A stretch of 64,000 nt of DNA from an uncultured Pelagibacteraceae bacterium (GTDB taxonomy: Bacteria > Pseudomonadota > Alphaproteobacteria > Pelagibacterales > Pelagibacteraceae): assembly GCA_902587215.1 (NCBI GenBank), contig CACIKJ010000003.1:1-64000 (forward strand), written 5' to 3'. Shown here one piece after another: positions 10,993 through 21,939 of this stretch; the stretch's first letter is position 1, and each line of letters begins with the position of its first letter. The notes beneath the pieces are model-generated. The model was given only the letters and a program-made list of their open reading frames with translations. It ran no database searches and was not told the DNA's origin. A program made the translations under genes and the position numbers.

Positions 10993-11561
10993 TTTTTAAT
11001 TTTATTTAAAATTATTTTAACGCTTTTTATAGCTGTTTTCTTTTTAAAATCATTTTTAATAACAAAATGAGATCTTTTCCTTTTGTAATCAAGCGGAAGT
11101 TGAATTCTATTGAATTTATTAAAGAGTTTTTTGTTAAAATTTTTTCTCATTTTTAAATTCTTTAAAACATCAGATTTTTTTGTTTCAATAAATATTAAAA
11201 TATCTCTTTTATTTGCAATTTTGTTTTCAAGCAGTAGAGGAATATCTAAAATCACAAACTTTTTATTTTTATTTTTTTTTAGAAAAATTTTCATTTTTTT
11301 TCTCACTTCTGAATGGATTGTTTTATTAATTTTTTTAAGATTATTTTCCTTATGTAATATTGCGTATGAAACTTCCGTTTTATTAATTGGAAACGAATGT
11401 ATATATTTTGGCAACGCTTTTTTAAGTTTGAAAAAAATAGTTTTGTTGTTTTTATATATTTTTAATACTTCTTGATCTGCATTAAAAACAGGATAACCAA
11501 AAAGTTGTGCAATGAAGCTTTTTCCTGACCCTATATTTCCTAAAATCCCAATTCTTTTCAT
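10989..11561 (-). CDS. coaE: Dephospho-CoA kinase
   Basis: RIGILGNIGSGKSFIAQLFG; VILDIPLLLENK; neighbourhood dnaQ-coaE-aroE-maf. Confidence 0.9.
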   Translation of the reverse strand: MKRIGILGNIGSGKSFIAQLFGYPVFNADQEVLKIYKNNKTIFFKLKKALPKYIHSFPINKTEVSYAILHKENNLKKINKTIHSEVRKKMKIFLKKNKNKKFVILDIPLLLENKIANKRDILIFIETKKSDVLKNLKMRKNFNKKLFNKFNRIQLPLDYKRKRSHFVIKNDFKKKTAIKSVKIILNKIKK

Positions 11562-12382
11562 TAATCTAAAAGTTTACTTACTTCCTCATTGATTTCTGGT
11601 TGAATATTGTGCCAAATTTTAAAAGCTTCAGCCGCTTGGTGCAAAAACATTTTTTTTCCATTTTCTGTTTTGTTTCCTAAATTTTTTCCTGTATGGAGAA
11701 AATTTGTTTCTTTGGGATTATAAATTACATCATAAAAAAATTTTTCTCTTCCTACTTTTGAAAAATCCAAACCAAGTTGATCATCTTTTTTTAAACCTAT
11801 GCTAGTTGCATTAATAACAATATCAAATTCTGGCACCACTCCCCAATCTACCGTTGTAATTTTGTTCAGTCCAAATTTTTCAAAATTATTCTGATTGAAA
11901 TAGTTTTTTAGATTTTCAGCTTTTGTTTTTGTTCTATTACATATTGTAAGGGTGGAGATTTTCATATTGTATAATGCAAAAATTAGAGACGGCACGACCC
12001 CTCCCGAACCTAAAATTAATACTTTTTTTCCTTCAAAATTGTAATTTAAATCTTTGATAGAATTCTGAAAGCCTAATATATCTGTATTGTGACCTACAAT
12101 TTTATTATCTGATAGCAAGATTGTGTTAACTGACTGAGTAATTTCAGCTTCTCTGGTTAATTTATCAACATAAGAAATAATATCTTTTTTGAAAGGGACG
12201 GTTACATTTAATCCATTTATTTCTTTGTCTCTAATTCTTAAAATTAATTTTTCTAACTCTTCTCCATTTATTTTAAGTTTATCATACACTCCATTAATAC
12301 TATTTTTTTTTAACCAATAATTATGTAATAGTGGCGACAATGAATGGTCGATAGGATTCCCTATCACTAAATATTTTTTCAT
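11561..12382 (-). CDS. aroE: Shikimate dehydrogenase
   Basis: VIGNPIDHSLSPLLHNYW, LNVTVPFKKDI, INATSIGL. Confidence 0.96.
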   Translation of the reverse strand: MKKYLVIGNPIDHSLSPLLHNYWLKKNSINGVYDKLKINGEELEKLILRIRDKEINGLNVTVPFKKDIISYVDKLTREAEITQSVNTILLSDNKIVGHNTDILGFQNSIKDLNYNFEGKKVLILGSGGVVPSLIFALYNMKISTLTICNRTKTKAENLKNYFNQNNFEKFGLNKITTVDWGVVPEFDIVINATSIGLKKDDQLGLDFSKVGREKFFYDVIYNPKETNFLHTGKNLGNKTENGKKMFLHQAAEAFKIWHNIQPEINEEVSKLLD

Positions 12383-12972
12383 ATTTTATCTTTTAAATAT
12401 TCTTTTATTTTTTTAATTGGTAGTCCCATAATAGTGTTTTCATCCCCTTCTATTTTTGAAAACAAACTTCTGCCCTCGCCTTCTATTTGATATACATTAT
12501 AAGAATATAAGGCTGTATCTGAAATTTTGGACAAATATTCTCTTAATTCGTCTAAACTAAATTTTTTCATTGTTAGTTTTGCTTTATCTGTATAATTCCA
12601 AATCATTGATCCGTTTTTTGCTATTGTCACGGAGCTTATAAGATAATGTTGTTTACCATTCAATTTTTCTAAGATTTTTAAAGCCTCTTCTCTATTTTTG
12701 GGTTTTGAGATAATTGTATTTTCTAGATCAATTACACTGTCTGCTCCTAAAACTATAACATCTTCGTTCAACGAACTAACTTTTGTTGCCTTTATTTCAG
12801 CAAGATTTTTACTAATTAATTCTGGAGAGGCCCCTTCATTAACTAAACTGGCTTTAATGGGTTCCTCATCAGTATTAGAGGCTATAACTTTACATTTAAT
12901 GTTGTTTTTTTCTAAAATCTCTTTTCTTACCTTGCTCTTAGAGGCTAGAATTATTTCATTTTTTGTTAGCAT
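12379..12972 (-). CDS. maf: Maf family nucleotide pyrophosphatase
   Basis: IILASKSKVRKEIL, VLGADSVIDLENTIISKP, LEKLNGKQHYLISSV. Confidence 0.95.
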   Translation of the reverse strand: MLTKNEIILASKSKVRKEILEKNNIKCKVIASNTDEEPIKASLVNEGASPELISKNLAEIKATKVSSLNEDVIVLGADSVIDLENTIISKPKNREEALKILEKLNGKQHYLISSVTIAKNGSMIWNYTDKAKLTMKKFSLDELREYLSKISDTALYSYNVYQIEGEGRSLFSKIEGDENTIMGLPIKKIKEYLKDKI

Positions 12973-13780
12973 ATATTTCGTGAATTTTTATTACAGATGC
13001 CGCTGTTTCTTCCACTGATTTTCTAGTAACATCTATAACTGGCCACTGATATTTTTTAAAAGTTTTTCTAGAATTATCGATTTCGTTTTGTATTGTTTCA
13101 AGTTTAGTATATTTAGTATGCTCTTTCTCCTTAATTGTTGATAATCGATTTTTTCTAACATCATGAAGTCTTGATGCTTCTGCGACTAATCCAATTATAC
13201 AAGAAATTTTCGGATTATTTTTTATTTTGTCTGGTATTGAGTTTTCATTAATTAAAGGAATATTGGATGTTTTGAAACCCCTGTTAGCTAAATAAATAGA
13301 TGTTGGGGTTTTGCTCGTCCTGCTTACGCCCAATAAGATAATATCTGATTTTTCGATATCGATTAAGGAATTTCCATCGTCATGATTCATAGTAAATTGT
13401 ATTGCCTCAATTCTCTTATAATATTCTTCATTTAAAGCATGTTGCCCGCTTGGGATGTTGGTGGCTTTTTGTTTTAAAAGCTTTGAAAAATTTAGAATTA
13501 AGTCACCTAAAATATTAAAGCAGGGTATTCCTTTATTATTAGCCTCTTGTGATAAATACTTTGCAAGTTTATTATCTACAATCGTATAGAGAATTACAGA
13601 ATCTTCCTTTTTTTTTGCCTCTTCTAAAATCTTGGATATTTGGTTTTCGGTTCTTGTAAAGGAATAATGGAACAAATTATGCTCGAATTTTTCAAATTGT
13701 GCTTTAAGAGCAGTAAAAATTCTATCTAAAGTATCTCCCGTTGAGTCAGAAATCAGGTAAATATTATATGTATCATTCAT
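12956..13780 (-). CDS. ppsR: Pyruvate, phosphate dikinase regulatory protein family (DUF299, kinase/pyrophosphorylase)
   Basis: YLISDSTGDTLDRI, LLGVSRTSKTPTSIYLANRGFK; adjacent to hemE/oriC. Confidence 0.9.
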   Translation of the reverse strand: MNDTYNIYLISDSTGDTLDRIFTALKAQFEKFEHNLFHYSFTRTENQISKILEEAKKKEDSVILYTIVDNKLAKYLSQEANNKGIPCFNILGDLILNFSKLLKQKATNIPSGQHALNEEYYKRIEAIQFTMNHDDGNSLIDIEKSDIILLGVSRTSKTPTSIYLANRGFKTSNIPLINENSIPDKIKNNPKISCIIGLVAEASRLHDVRKNRLSTIKEKEHTKYTKLETIQNEIDNSRKTFKKYQWPVIDVTRKSVEETAASVIKIHEIYANKK

Positions 13781-14051
13781 GTATAAAAATTATATTATTT
13801 AATAAAATTTGTCTTATTTTTAAAAATAATAAAAATGTTATTCTACAGGAATAGTTATTAACACATTTAAACAAGTGAAAAAGATATATTAATACTTAGT
13901 AAATTTGTTAATTTTAAATATTTTATCGATAAATGCTTGATTTAAGAGTGTTTTATTGTGAATAAAAATGTGGAAAAATTATGTATGAAGTTTAATTAAA
14001 CTAATTCACAGGATAATAATATAAAGAATAAAGACTTATTTAATTTTATTT
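13781..14051. other. oriC: Putative chromosomal replication origin (oriC)
   Basis: Largest gene-free AT-rich gap noted in the window, in the classic alphaproteobacterial ppsR/hemE context. DnaA-box-like 9-mers: TTATTCACA on minus strand at 13957-13965 (exact TTATNCACA), TTTTCCACA on minus at 13969-13977, TAATTCACA on plus at 14002-14010, TTATTAACA on plus at 13855-13863 (1 mismatch each for the last two). Flanking genes diverge (ppsR-maf-aroE-coaE-dnaQ on minus; hemE-hemH-hemJ-rho on plus). Confidence 0.75.
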
Positions 14052-15056
14052 ATGGGTATTCTCAAAGATTGTATTAAGAATAAGAGACCAGACTCTATCC
14101 CTATATGGTTTATGAGACAAGCAGGAAGGTATTTACCTGAATTCCGAGAGATTAGATCAAGAAACCCAGATTTTATAAAACTCTGTCTAAATCCGGAATT
14201 ATCAAAGGAGATTACTTTACAGCCTCTCAAAAGATTTGCTTTTGATGCTGCGATTATTTTTTCAGATATTCTTTTAATTCCTTTTGCACTAGGTCAAGAA
14301 GTAAAGTTTGAAAAAAATTTTGGTCCTAAATTAGGTGAATTAAATTTAGAAAAACTTAATCAAATTACAGACGAAGTATTCATTAAAAATTTAAAACCCG
14401 TCCATGATTTATTAAAAATTACTGCAAAAGATAAAATCATTAGAGGAAAAGATTTGATAGGATTTGTTGGTGCAACATGGACACTTTTGGTTTATATGTT
14501 AAATAGAAAATCTCCTAAAAAACAAAGTTTAGATATCAATATGTTTAATTATCCTGATCAAGATTTTATAATTGATAAAATTATTCAATCCCAAAAAATT
14601 CATATTAAAGGACAGGTAGAAAACGGAGCTACTATTATCCAAATATTTGATAGCTGGGCTGGTTTATTGGAGGAAGATAAATATGAAAAATACATATACG
14701 AACCAACAAAAAAAATAGTTGATTATGTAAAAACTTTAGGAGTTGAGGTAATTTGTTTCCCAAGAGGTATTAAAAAATATGCGGAATTTTGCAAAATAAT
14801 TAATCCTAGTGCGATTAACATTGATTATGAGACAGATCCAAAAAAAATAGCAGAGCAAATAAATATTCCAATTCAAGGAGGCATAGATCCCAAGAGCTTG
14901 TTGTTTGAAGAAGGAGACATGATTAAGGAAGCAAAAAAGTATTTAGATATATTTAAAAATCATCAGTATATTTTTAATTTAGGGCACGGAATATTGCCCG
15001 AAACCAGCCCAGACAATGTAAAGGCTTTGGTTAATTTTGTGAAAGATTATAAATGA
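14052..15056 (+). CDS. hemE: Uroporphyrinogen decarboxylase
   Basis: IPIWFMRQAGRYLPEFREIR, GFVGATWTLL, NLGHGILPETSPDNVKALV. Confidence 0.98.
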   Translation: MGILKDCIKNKRPDSIPIWFMRQAGRYLPEFREIRSRNPDFIKLCLNPELSKEITLQPLKRFAFDAAIIFSDILLIPFALGQEVKFEKNFGPKLGELNLEKLNQITDEVFIKNLKPVHDLLKITAKDKIIRGKDLIGFVGATWTLLVYMLNRKSPKKQSLDINMFNYPDQDFIIDKIIQSQKIHIKGQVENGATIIQIFDSWAGLLEEDKYEKYIYEPTKKIVDYVKTLGVEVICFPRGIKKYAEFCKIINPSAINIDYETDPKKIAEQINIPIQGGIDPKSLLFEEGDMIKEAKKYLDIFKNHQYIFNLGHGILPETSPDNVKALVNFVKDYK

Positions 15057-16045
15057 ACAATGAACATCCCAAAGTAAACTTTGGAAAAACTGGAGTGCTG
15101 TTAATTAATTTAGGAACGCCAGACTCAACTAGTTGGTGGGATATAAGAAAGTACCTAAAAGAATTTTTATCTGACAGAAGAGTGATCGAAGTAAACCCTT
15201 TCTTATGGCAAGTAATTTTAAATTTATTCATCTTAACCTTTAGACCATCGAAAACCGCAAAGGCATACAAAGAAATATGGATGAAAGATATGAACATGTC
15301 TCCATTAAGATTTTATACAGAAATGCAAGTTAAAAAAGTCAAAGAAAAATTAGAGACCGACAAAATTATAGTTGATTTTGCAATGAGATATGGAAATCCA
15401 AGTATAAAGAGCAAAATCGAAAACTTTCAAAAGGAAGGGTGTGAAAATATAGTTATTTTGCCATTATACCCGCAATATGCTTCTCCTACTACCGCAACAG
15501 TATGTGATGAGGTCTTCAGAGTATTGATGAAAATGAGGTGGCAACCAGCTATACAAATAGTTCCTCATTATGAATCAGAACCATTATACATAGACGCTCT
15601 CGTAAATAGCATTAATAAAAAATTAAACACCATCAAATGGAAACCTGATTTAATCATAGCTTCATATCACGGGATACCAAAAAAATATTTTAAAAAAGGA
15701 GACCCTTATCATTGCTACTGTCAAAAAACCACGAGATTAATGTCAGAGAAATTTACAAAAGTTAAAATAATGACAACCTTCCAATCAAGATTTGGACCTG
15801 AAGAATGGCTTCAGCCTTATACAGATAAAACTTTAGAAACATTACCAAATGATGGAATTAAGAATGTACTAGTCATATCACCTGGTTTTGCATCGGATTG
15901 TGTTGAAACTTTAGAAGAAATCTCAATTCAGGGAAAGGAGAGCTTCGAGAAAGCTGGAGGAGAGAATTTTGATTTTGTGCCGTGTTTAAATGACAATGAT
16001 GACCATATTAAATTATTAGAACACCTTATTAAAAAAAAATTATAA
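15053..16045 (+). CDS. hemH: Ferrochelatase
   Basis: GVLLINLGTPDS, YPQYASPTTATV, SYHGIPKKYFKKGDPYHCYCQKT. Confidence 0.98.
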   Translation: MNNEHPKVNFGKTGVLLINLGTPDSTSWWDIRKYLKEFLSDRRVIEVNPFLWQVILNLFILTFRPSKTAKAYKEIWMKDMNMSPLRFYTEMQVKKVKEKLETDKIIVDFAMRYGNPSIKSKIENFQKEGCENIVILPLYPQYASPTTATVCDEVFRVLMKMRWQPAIQIVPHYESEPLYIDALVNSINKKLNTIKWKPDLIIASYHGIPKKYFKKGDPYHCYCQKTTRLMSEKFTKVKIMTTFQSRFGPEEWLQPYTDKTLETLPNDGIKNVLVISPGFASDCVETLEEISIQGKESFEKAGGENFDFVPCLNDNDDHIKLLEHLIKKKL

Positions 16046-16047
16046 AA

Positions 16048-16482
16048 ATGAATATTTATTTAATAGTCAAATCCCTTCATTTAATAGCAGCAATTTCTTG
16101 GATGGCTGGATTATTATATCTTCCAAGAATATTCGTTTACCATGTTGAAAATTTTGAGAAAAAAGAGACAACAAAAATTTTTGAGCTAATGGAGAGACGA
16201 CTTTACAATTATATTATGAGACCAGCTATGTTGTTTTCTTGGATATTTGGCATTGTTTTAATTTATTTAAATGGTTTAGATGTATTAACAAATTTATGGT
16301 TACAGCTAAAACTAGTTTTAGTTATTCTTTTAAGTATTTATCATGAGTATCTAGGAAAATGTCTAAATCGACTTAAAAATAATACTAATACCTACTCTTC
16401 AAAATTTTACCGTTATTTAAACGAAGTACCAACGGTATTGCTTATATTGACAGTATTTATAGTAATAATTAAACCTTTATAG
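16048..16482 (+). CDS. hemJ: Protoporphyrinogen oxidase HemJ
   Basis: KSLHLIAAISWMAGLLYLPRIFVYH; W..LKL...L..YH; heme cluster. Confidence 0.93.
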   Translation: MNIYLIVKSLHLIAAISWMAGLLYLPRIFVYHVENFEKKETTKIFELMERRLYNYIMRPAMLFSWIFGIVLIYLNGLDVLTNLWLQLKLVLVILLSIYHEYLGKCLNRLKNNTNTYSSKFYRYLNEVPTVLLILTVFIVIIKPL

Positions 16483-16537
16483 GGTTGTAATTTATAAATA
16501 TAATATTATATTAATTTTATCTAATTAAATAACCTCC

Positions 16538-17809
16538 ATGAACATTCAAGAATTAAAAGGAAAAACATCAGAACAGCTTATCGATGACGCTGAAAAGTTA
16601 GGTATTGAAAACGCAAGCACCCTAAGAAGACAAGAAATACTTTTTGCAATACTTAAAAAACATGCTGAGAAAGGAGAAGAAATCACCGGAGGAGGAGTGC
16701 TTCAGTTGCTCCAAGATGGCTTTGGTTTTCTTCGTGCAATGGAGTCTAATTATCTTCCAGGACCAGATGATATTTATGTTAGTCCGAGCCAGATAAGAAA
16801 ATTTGGATTAAGAACCGGCGATACTGTAGAGGGACCAGTAAGAGCGCCGAAAGATGGAGAAAGATATTTTGCATTACTTCAAGTAAGTAAAATTAATTTC
16901 GAGGAGCCAGAAAAAGCAAGGCACAAAATTGCTTTTGACAATTTAACACCACTTTACCCAAATAGCCAACTCGTAATGGAGTCTGAAAAAAATAAGGTTG
17001 AAAAAAATCCAGATCTAACTCCAAGATTAATTGACTTAGTCAGTCCAATTGGAAAGGGTCAAAGATCATTAATTATTTCACCACCTAAAGCAGGAAAAAC
17101 AATGATATTACAAAGCATCGCTAATGCAATCACAGCAAATCATCCAGAGTGTTACCTAATGGTTTTGCTTATCGATGAAAGACCCGAGGAGGTAACTGAT
17201 ATGCAAAGAACTGTTAAAGGCGAAGTTATAAGTTCTACATTTGATGAACCCGCGCAAAGGCACGTGGCTGTTGCGGAAATGGTTATAGAGAAGGCAAAAA
17301 GATTAACAGAGCATAAGAAAGATGTTGTAATACTGTTAGACTCTATAACAAGGCTGGGAAGAGCTTATAATGCTGTTGTTCCTAGTTCAGGAAAAGTATT
17401 AACAGGTGGTGTCGATGCAAATGCTCTTCAAAGACCAAAAAGATTTTTTGGAGCCGCGAGAAATATTGAAGAAGGCGGATCTTTAACAATAATTGCAACT
17501 GCACTAATAGATACTGGTAGCAGAATGGATGAAGTGATATTTGAAGAATTTAAAGGGACTGGAAATAGTGAATTAATCCTTGATAGAAAGATATCTGAAA
17601 AAAGAATTTACCCAGCAATTGATATTACTAAGTCAGGCACAAGAAGAGAAGAATTAATTTTTGAGAAAAGTGATCTTCAAAAAATGAATGTACTTAGAAG
17701 AATAATTGCTCCAATGGGATCTATGGATGCAATTGAATTTATTAATTCTAAATTGAAAAATACTAAAAGTAATTCAGAGTTTTTTAATTCAATGAATAAA
17801 CCTGGATAA
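16538..17809 (+). CDS. rho: Transcription termination factor Rho
   Basis: [53 protein letters not shown]. Confidence 0.99.
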   Translation: MNIQELKGKTSEQLIDDAEKLGIENASTLRRQEILFAILKKHAEKGEEITGGGVLQLLQDGFGFLRAMESNYLPGPDDIYVSPSQIRKFGLRTGDTVEGPVRAPKDGERYFALLQVSKINFEEPEKARHKIAFDNLTPLYPNSQLVMESEKNKVEKNPDLTPRLIDLVSPIGKGQRSLIISPPKAGKTMILQSIANAITANHPECYLMVLLIDERPEEVTDMQRTVKGEVISSTFDEPAQRHVAVAEMVIEKAKRLTEHKKDVVILLDSITRLGRAYNAVVPSSGKVLTGGVDANALQRPKRFFGAARNIEEGGSLTIIATALIDTGSRMDEVIFEEFKGTGNSELILDRKISEKRIYPAIDITKSGTRREELIFEKSDLQKMNVLRRIIAPMGSMDAIEFINSKLKNTKSNSEFFNSMNKPG

Positions 17810-17810
17810 T

Positions 17811-18647
17811 TTAATCTAGATATCCGAGTAGTTTCATCTCTTTATAAAATTTCTTTTCAATTTTATCTAATACCTTCTTTTCTAAAACTTTTTCCCAATC
17901 ATTTTTAAAGCCTTGATTAAAAAAAGGTATTTTATGATCCTTACTCTTAGAGTAAACAGATTCTACAAACCCCTCCTCACCTTCTTTTTTTTTTAAAAAA
18001 CTAAATTTAGTTGTTTCCAATGCTTTTATAAATTTTTGATGGTCTATACCCTCGTTACTTCCAATAAGATTATTTATATACCTAATTAAATTAGAAAATA
18101 TTTCTTCATTGCTTTTTTCCAAGTCCTCGTATTTGATTAGTATTGATTTTATGGTTTTTAAGTTATTCCAGGAATTATAATGATTACACCAGCTACTCAA
18201 AAAGGAGTATGTTGCCAAATTGCCATCAGAAGATTTTATACCTCTGTCTTCATCAAATAGCATTTCTGCAGCCTCAAACTGATCCATTGAAAAATGGTTC
18301 ATAATAGAAGTTACTATACTTCTAGGGTCTCTAACAATGTATACACTTCCCAAAGTTGTTTCAGCATTTGTAAATTGATTATTATTGAAGGAAATGAAAG
18401 CCGAGTGGGTTTTTAAAAACCTTGTTTTATTGGTTTTAATTAAATCTTTTTGTATCGATAGCCAGCTTTTAGAGGCATCATCTATGTTATCTATAAACCC
18501 GTTAAAAAACTGTTTATCTGGAAATTGTTCTATATTTTTTAACAGTTTAAAATCAAAATTACCGGTATTAGTAAAAAAGTAAGCACTTAAAAATGACCTA
18601 ATATAAGTATTTCCGCTTTTAGGATATGATGCTATCCAAATAATCAT
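17811..18647 (-). CDS. Sulfotransferase family protein
   Basis: PAPS-binding 5'-PSB motif IWIASYPKSGNTYIRSFLSAYF; SVYIVRDPRSIVTSIMNHF. Start moved from 18710 to 18647 (MIIWIASYPKSG), because the longer ORF overlaps the mnmE start. Confidence 0.88.
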   Translation of the reverse strand: MIIWIASYPKSGNTYIRSFLSAYFFTNTGNFDFKLLKNIEQFPDKQFFNGFIDNIDDASKSWLSIQKDLIKTNKTRFLKTHSAFISFNNNQFTNAETTLGSVYIVRDPRSIVTSIMNHFSMDQFEAAEMLFDEDRGIKSSDGNLATYSFLSSWCNHYNSWNNLKTIKSILIKYEDLEKSNEEIFSNLIRYINNLIGSNEGIDHQKFIKALETTKFSFLKKKEGEEGFVESVYSKSKDHKIPFFNQGFKNDWEKVLEKKVLDKIEKKFYKEMKLLGYLD

Positions 18648-18688
18648 AAAAAAACTATATAATATTTTAAAAAGTAAAAATATCAAAT

Positions 18689-20020
18689 ATGACAGTATAC
18701 GCCCTATCATCTGGACCTGGCATTTCTGGTATCGCTGTAATTAGAGTTTCAGGAAGCAAAACAGAGGAAATTATTTTATCCCTGACCAATGGTAGTCTAC
18801 CTAAGACAAAGGAGGCAACTTTAAAAAAAATAATTAATCCAAAAAATGGTGAATTGATAGATGAAGGATTAGTTATATTTTTTAAAAGACCAAACAGTTA
18901 TACAGGCGAGGATATGGCCGAGTTTCATGTTCACGGTAGCAAGGCAGTTGTTCAAGAAGTATTAACTGTACTTGAAGGTTTTGATGATTGTAGATTGGCA
19001 GAACCTGGTGAGTTTACTAAAATTGCATTTCAAAATAATAAAATAAATCTATTAAAAGCTGAAAGTATAGGCGATTTAATAGCAGCAGAAACTGAGCTTC
19101 AAAGGAAACAGGCCTTAAGAATAATGTCTGGGGACAGCTCTAAAAAATTTAATTTTTGGAGAGAAGAATTGATTAATATTCTGGCTGATATTGAGGCAAA
19201 GATTGATTTTCCAGAAGAAGATATCCCAGAGAATCTTTCTCAAAATATAAAAAGCAGATGCGAAAAAATTAAAAATGAGATTCAAGTCACTCTAGATGAT
19301 AATAAAACTGGAGAAATAATCAGAGAAGGGTTTAAAATTGCAATAGTGGGTCCTCCGAATGTAGGAAAGTCTAGCCTTCTTAATTATCTATCAAAAAGAG
19401 AAGCTGCTATTGTTTCAGAAAAAGCTGGAACCACCAGAGATGTTATTGAATGTCATCTAGATCTAGAGGGGATACCTGTTATCATTTCAGATACAGCAGG
19501 AATAAGAGATTCAAGCGATGAAATAGAGACAAAGGGAGTAAATTTAGCAATAAATAGAGCAGAGGAAGCAGATCTTATTATTATTCTACTAGATCCAAAA
19601 AAGCTTGATTTTAAAGGGTTTTTTAACGAAAAATTACATGATAAATCAATCCTAGCAATTAACAAATCAGATTTGCTAATTGAAAGCATAAACAATAAAG
19701 AATTTAAAATTGAACCACATATAATTTCTATAAAAGATAATAAGAATTTAGATAAATTAATAGAAGCTGTAAAATTAAAATTAAATAAGCAATTTTTAAA
19801 AACAAATAATGTTTTAATAACTAGGTCGAGACACAGATTACATTTAAAGGAATGTCATAAACATTTAAAAGTATTTTTGGAGAAAAAAAATAATCAAGAA
19901 TTTGACCTGGCGGCTGAAGATTTAAGATTATCAATTCGACACTTAGGCACAATAGTTGGGAAAGTTGATGTTGAAGAAATACTTGGGTCAATATTTGATA
20001 ATTTTTGTATTGGTAAATAA
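18689..20020 (+). CDS. mnmE: tRNA modification GTPase MnmE
   Basis: TVYALSSGPGISGIAVIRVSG, GPPNVGKSSLLNYL, C-terminal IFDNFCIGK. Confidence 0.98.
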   Translation: MTVYALSSGPGISGIAVIRVSGSKTEEIILSLTNGSLPKTKEATLKKIINPKNGELIDEGLVIFFKRPNSYTGEDMAEFHVHGSKAVVQEVLTVLEGFDDCRLAEPGEFTKIAFQNNKINLLKAESIGDLIAAETELQRKQALRIMSGDSSKKFNFWREELINILADIEAKIDFPEEDIPENLSQNIKSRCEKIKNEIQVTLDDNKTGEIIREGFKIAIVGPPNVGKSSLLNYLSKREAAIVSEKAGTTRDVIECHLDLEGIPVIISDTAGIRDSSDEIETKGVNLAINRAEEADLIIILLDPKKLDFKGFFNEKLHDKSILAINKSDLLIESINNKEFKIEPHIISIKDNKNLDKLIEAVKLKLNKQFLKTNNVLITRSRHRLHLKECHKHLKVFLEKKNNQEFDLAAEDLRLSIRHLGTIVGKVDVEEILGSIFDNFCIGK

Positions 20021-20067
20021 GACTTCTCATAGCTTGTAAAATATAAAATCAGTAATAAATTAATTAT

Positions 20068-21939
20068 ATGAAAAAAGATTTGACATTTGATGTTGTTGTT
20101 ATTGGTGGTGGTCATGCAGGATGTGAAGCCGCTGCAGCTGCTGCGAGACTTGGAGTTAATACAGCCTTATTTACACACAAGTTTGAAACAATCGGAGAGA
20201 TGTCTTGTAATCCAGCTGTGGGAGGTTTAGGGAAAGGTCACTTAGTTAGAGAAATAGATGCGCTAGATGGTGTCATGGGAGATGTTGCAGATAAATCAGG
20301 TATACAATTCAGACTATTAAATCGTAGCAGAGGACCAGCGGTAAGAGGGCCTAGAACACAAAGTGATAGATCATTATATAAGAAATATATGCAAGAAAAA
20401 CTTGTAAACTATTGTAATTTAACGATATTTTCTGATCCTGTAATTGAGTTTATATTTAAAAAAAACGTTATAAGTGGTTTTTTTACAAGAGATGGGAAAA
20501 AAATTACATCTACTAAGCTAATACTTACTACTGGCACTTTTTTGAATGGTGTAATACATATTGGACAAAATCAAACACCTGCAGGCAGGTACAACGAAAA
20601 ACCAACAACTGGTTTAAGTGACCAATTAAAAAAGTTCGATTTCAAAATGGGAAGGCTTAAGACAGGTACTCCTCCTAGACTAGACTCTAGAACTATAAAT
20701 TTCAAAAATCTAGAGGAACAGTTCGCAGACGATGAACCATACTTCTTTTCATTTTTGACCTCAAAAAATATTAATAGGCAAGTGTCGTGCAGGATGACTT
20801 ATACTAATGAAGCTGTACACAAAATTATTTCTAAAAATTTAAATAGGAGCGCAATGTACTCAGGTAATATCAAAAGTATAGGACCAAGGTACTGTCCCTC
20901 TATAGAAGATAAGATAGTTAAATTTTCAGAAAAACAAAGCCACCAGATCTTTTTAGAGCCAGAAGGGCTCAAAGACTATACGGTTTATCCAAATGGTATT
21001 TCAACATCTTTACCTTATGAGGTTCAGCAAGAAATATGTAGTAAAATCAATGGTTTAGAGGATGTTAAAATTATTAGGGCTGGTTATGCTATAGAATATG
21101 ACTTTATTGACCCTAGAGAGCTTTTTTTAACTTTGGAGACTAAAAAAATTAAGAATCTTTATCTAGCTGGTCAAATAAATGGTACGACTGGATATGAAGA
21201 GGCTGCCGCACAAGGACTGATAGCTGGCATAAATGCAGCTCTGTCTATAAAGGGATTAGAACCATTTATTTTAAATCGCTCGGAAGCGTACATTGGAGTC
21301 ATGATTGATGATCTTGTAACCAAAGGCGTTGCAGAGCCATACCGAATGTTTACTTCTAGAGCTGAGTACCGATTAAGTCTAAGGGCAGATAATGCTGACC
21401 TAAGACTTACAGAAAAGGGTATTAAAATTGGTTTAGTTAGTGATGAAAGATCAAGAATATTTAAAGAAAAATCATTTAATCTTAAAAAAATGGATAAATT
21501 AATAAATGAATTGAAAATTAGCCCATCAAAAGCTTCTAAATATCAAATAAATATTGCAAAAGACGGTGTTTTAAGAAGTGCTAGTCAAATATTGAGTCAA
21601 AAAGGTGTAAACATGGGTAAGATTCGAAAGATATGGCCTGAAATACCATATTTTTCAAGAGAAATTGATGATCAGGCTGAAATTAATGCGCATTATAAGG
21701 GTTATTTAACTAAACAAAATGCCGACATTCTTGCTTTTAAAAGGGATGAAAACCTAATTATCCCAGAAAATATTAATTATAGCAATTTATCTGGACTATC
21801 TAACGAAGTTAAAGCAAAATTTAAGGAAATTCGCCCAAAAACCTTGGGTCAAGCCCTTAGAATTGATGGAATCACGCCTGCCGCCGTTTATATTTTGTTG
21901 TCTCATGTCAAAAGAAAGTCTATTAAGCATATAGCTTGA
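20068..21939 (+). CDS. mnmG: tRNA uridine-5-carboxymethylaminomethyl modification enzyme MnmG
   Basis: [44 protein letters not shown]. Confidence 0.99.
   Translation: MKKDLTFDVVVIGGGHAGCEAAAAAARLGVNTALFTHKFETIGEMSCNPAVGGLGKGHLVREIDALDGVMGDVADKSGIQFRLLNRSRGPAVRGPRTQSDRSLYKKYMQEKLVNYCNLTIFSDPVIEFIFKKNVISGFFTRDGKKITSTKLILTTGTFLNGVIHIGQNQTPAGRYNEKPTTGLSDQLKKFDFKMGRLKTGTPPRLDSRTINFKNLEEQFADDEPYFFSFLTSKNINRQVSCRMTYTNEAVHKIISKNLNRSAMYSGNIKSIGPRYCPSIEDKIVKFSEKQSHQIFLEPEGLKDYTVYPNGISTSLPYEVQQEICSKINGLEDVKIIRAGYAIEYDFIDPRELFLTLETKKIKNLYLAGQINGTTGYEEAAAQGLIAGINAALSIKGLEPFILNRSEAYIGVMIDDLVTKGVAEPYRMFTSRAEYRLSLRADNADLRLTEKGIKIGLVSDERSRIFKEKSFNLKKMDKLINELKISPSKASKYQINIAKDGVLRSASQILSQKGVNMGKIRKIWPEIPYFSREIDDQAEINAHYKGYLTKQNADILAFKRDENLIIPENINYSNLSGLSNEVKAKFKEIRPKTLGQALRIDGITPAAVYILLSHVKRKSIKHIA

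Noticed and set aside
11110-11475. 121-aa plus-strand Phe-rich ORF over coaE
   Set aside because: Antisense of the Lys-rich coaE gene; Phe/Leu richness is just the complement of poly-A codons
13781-14051. CtrA TTAA-N7-TTAA sites in the putative oriC
   Set aside because: Several TTAA occur, but spacings I could see (e.g. N5) do not match N7, and TTAA is expected by chance in such AT-rich DNA
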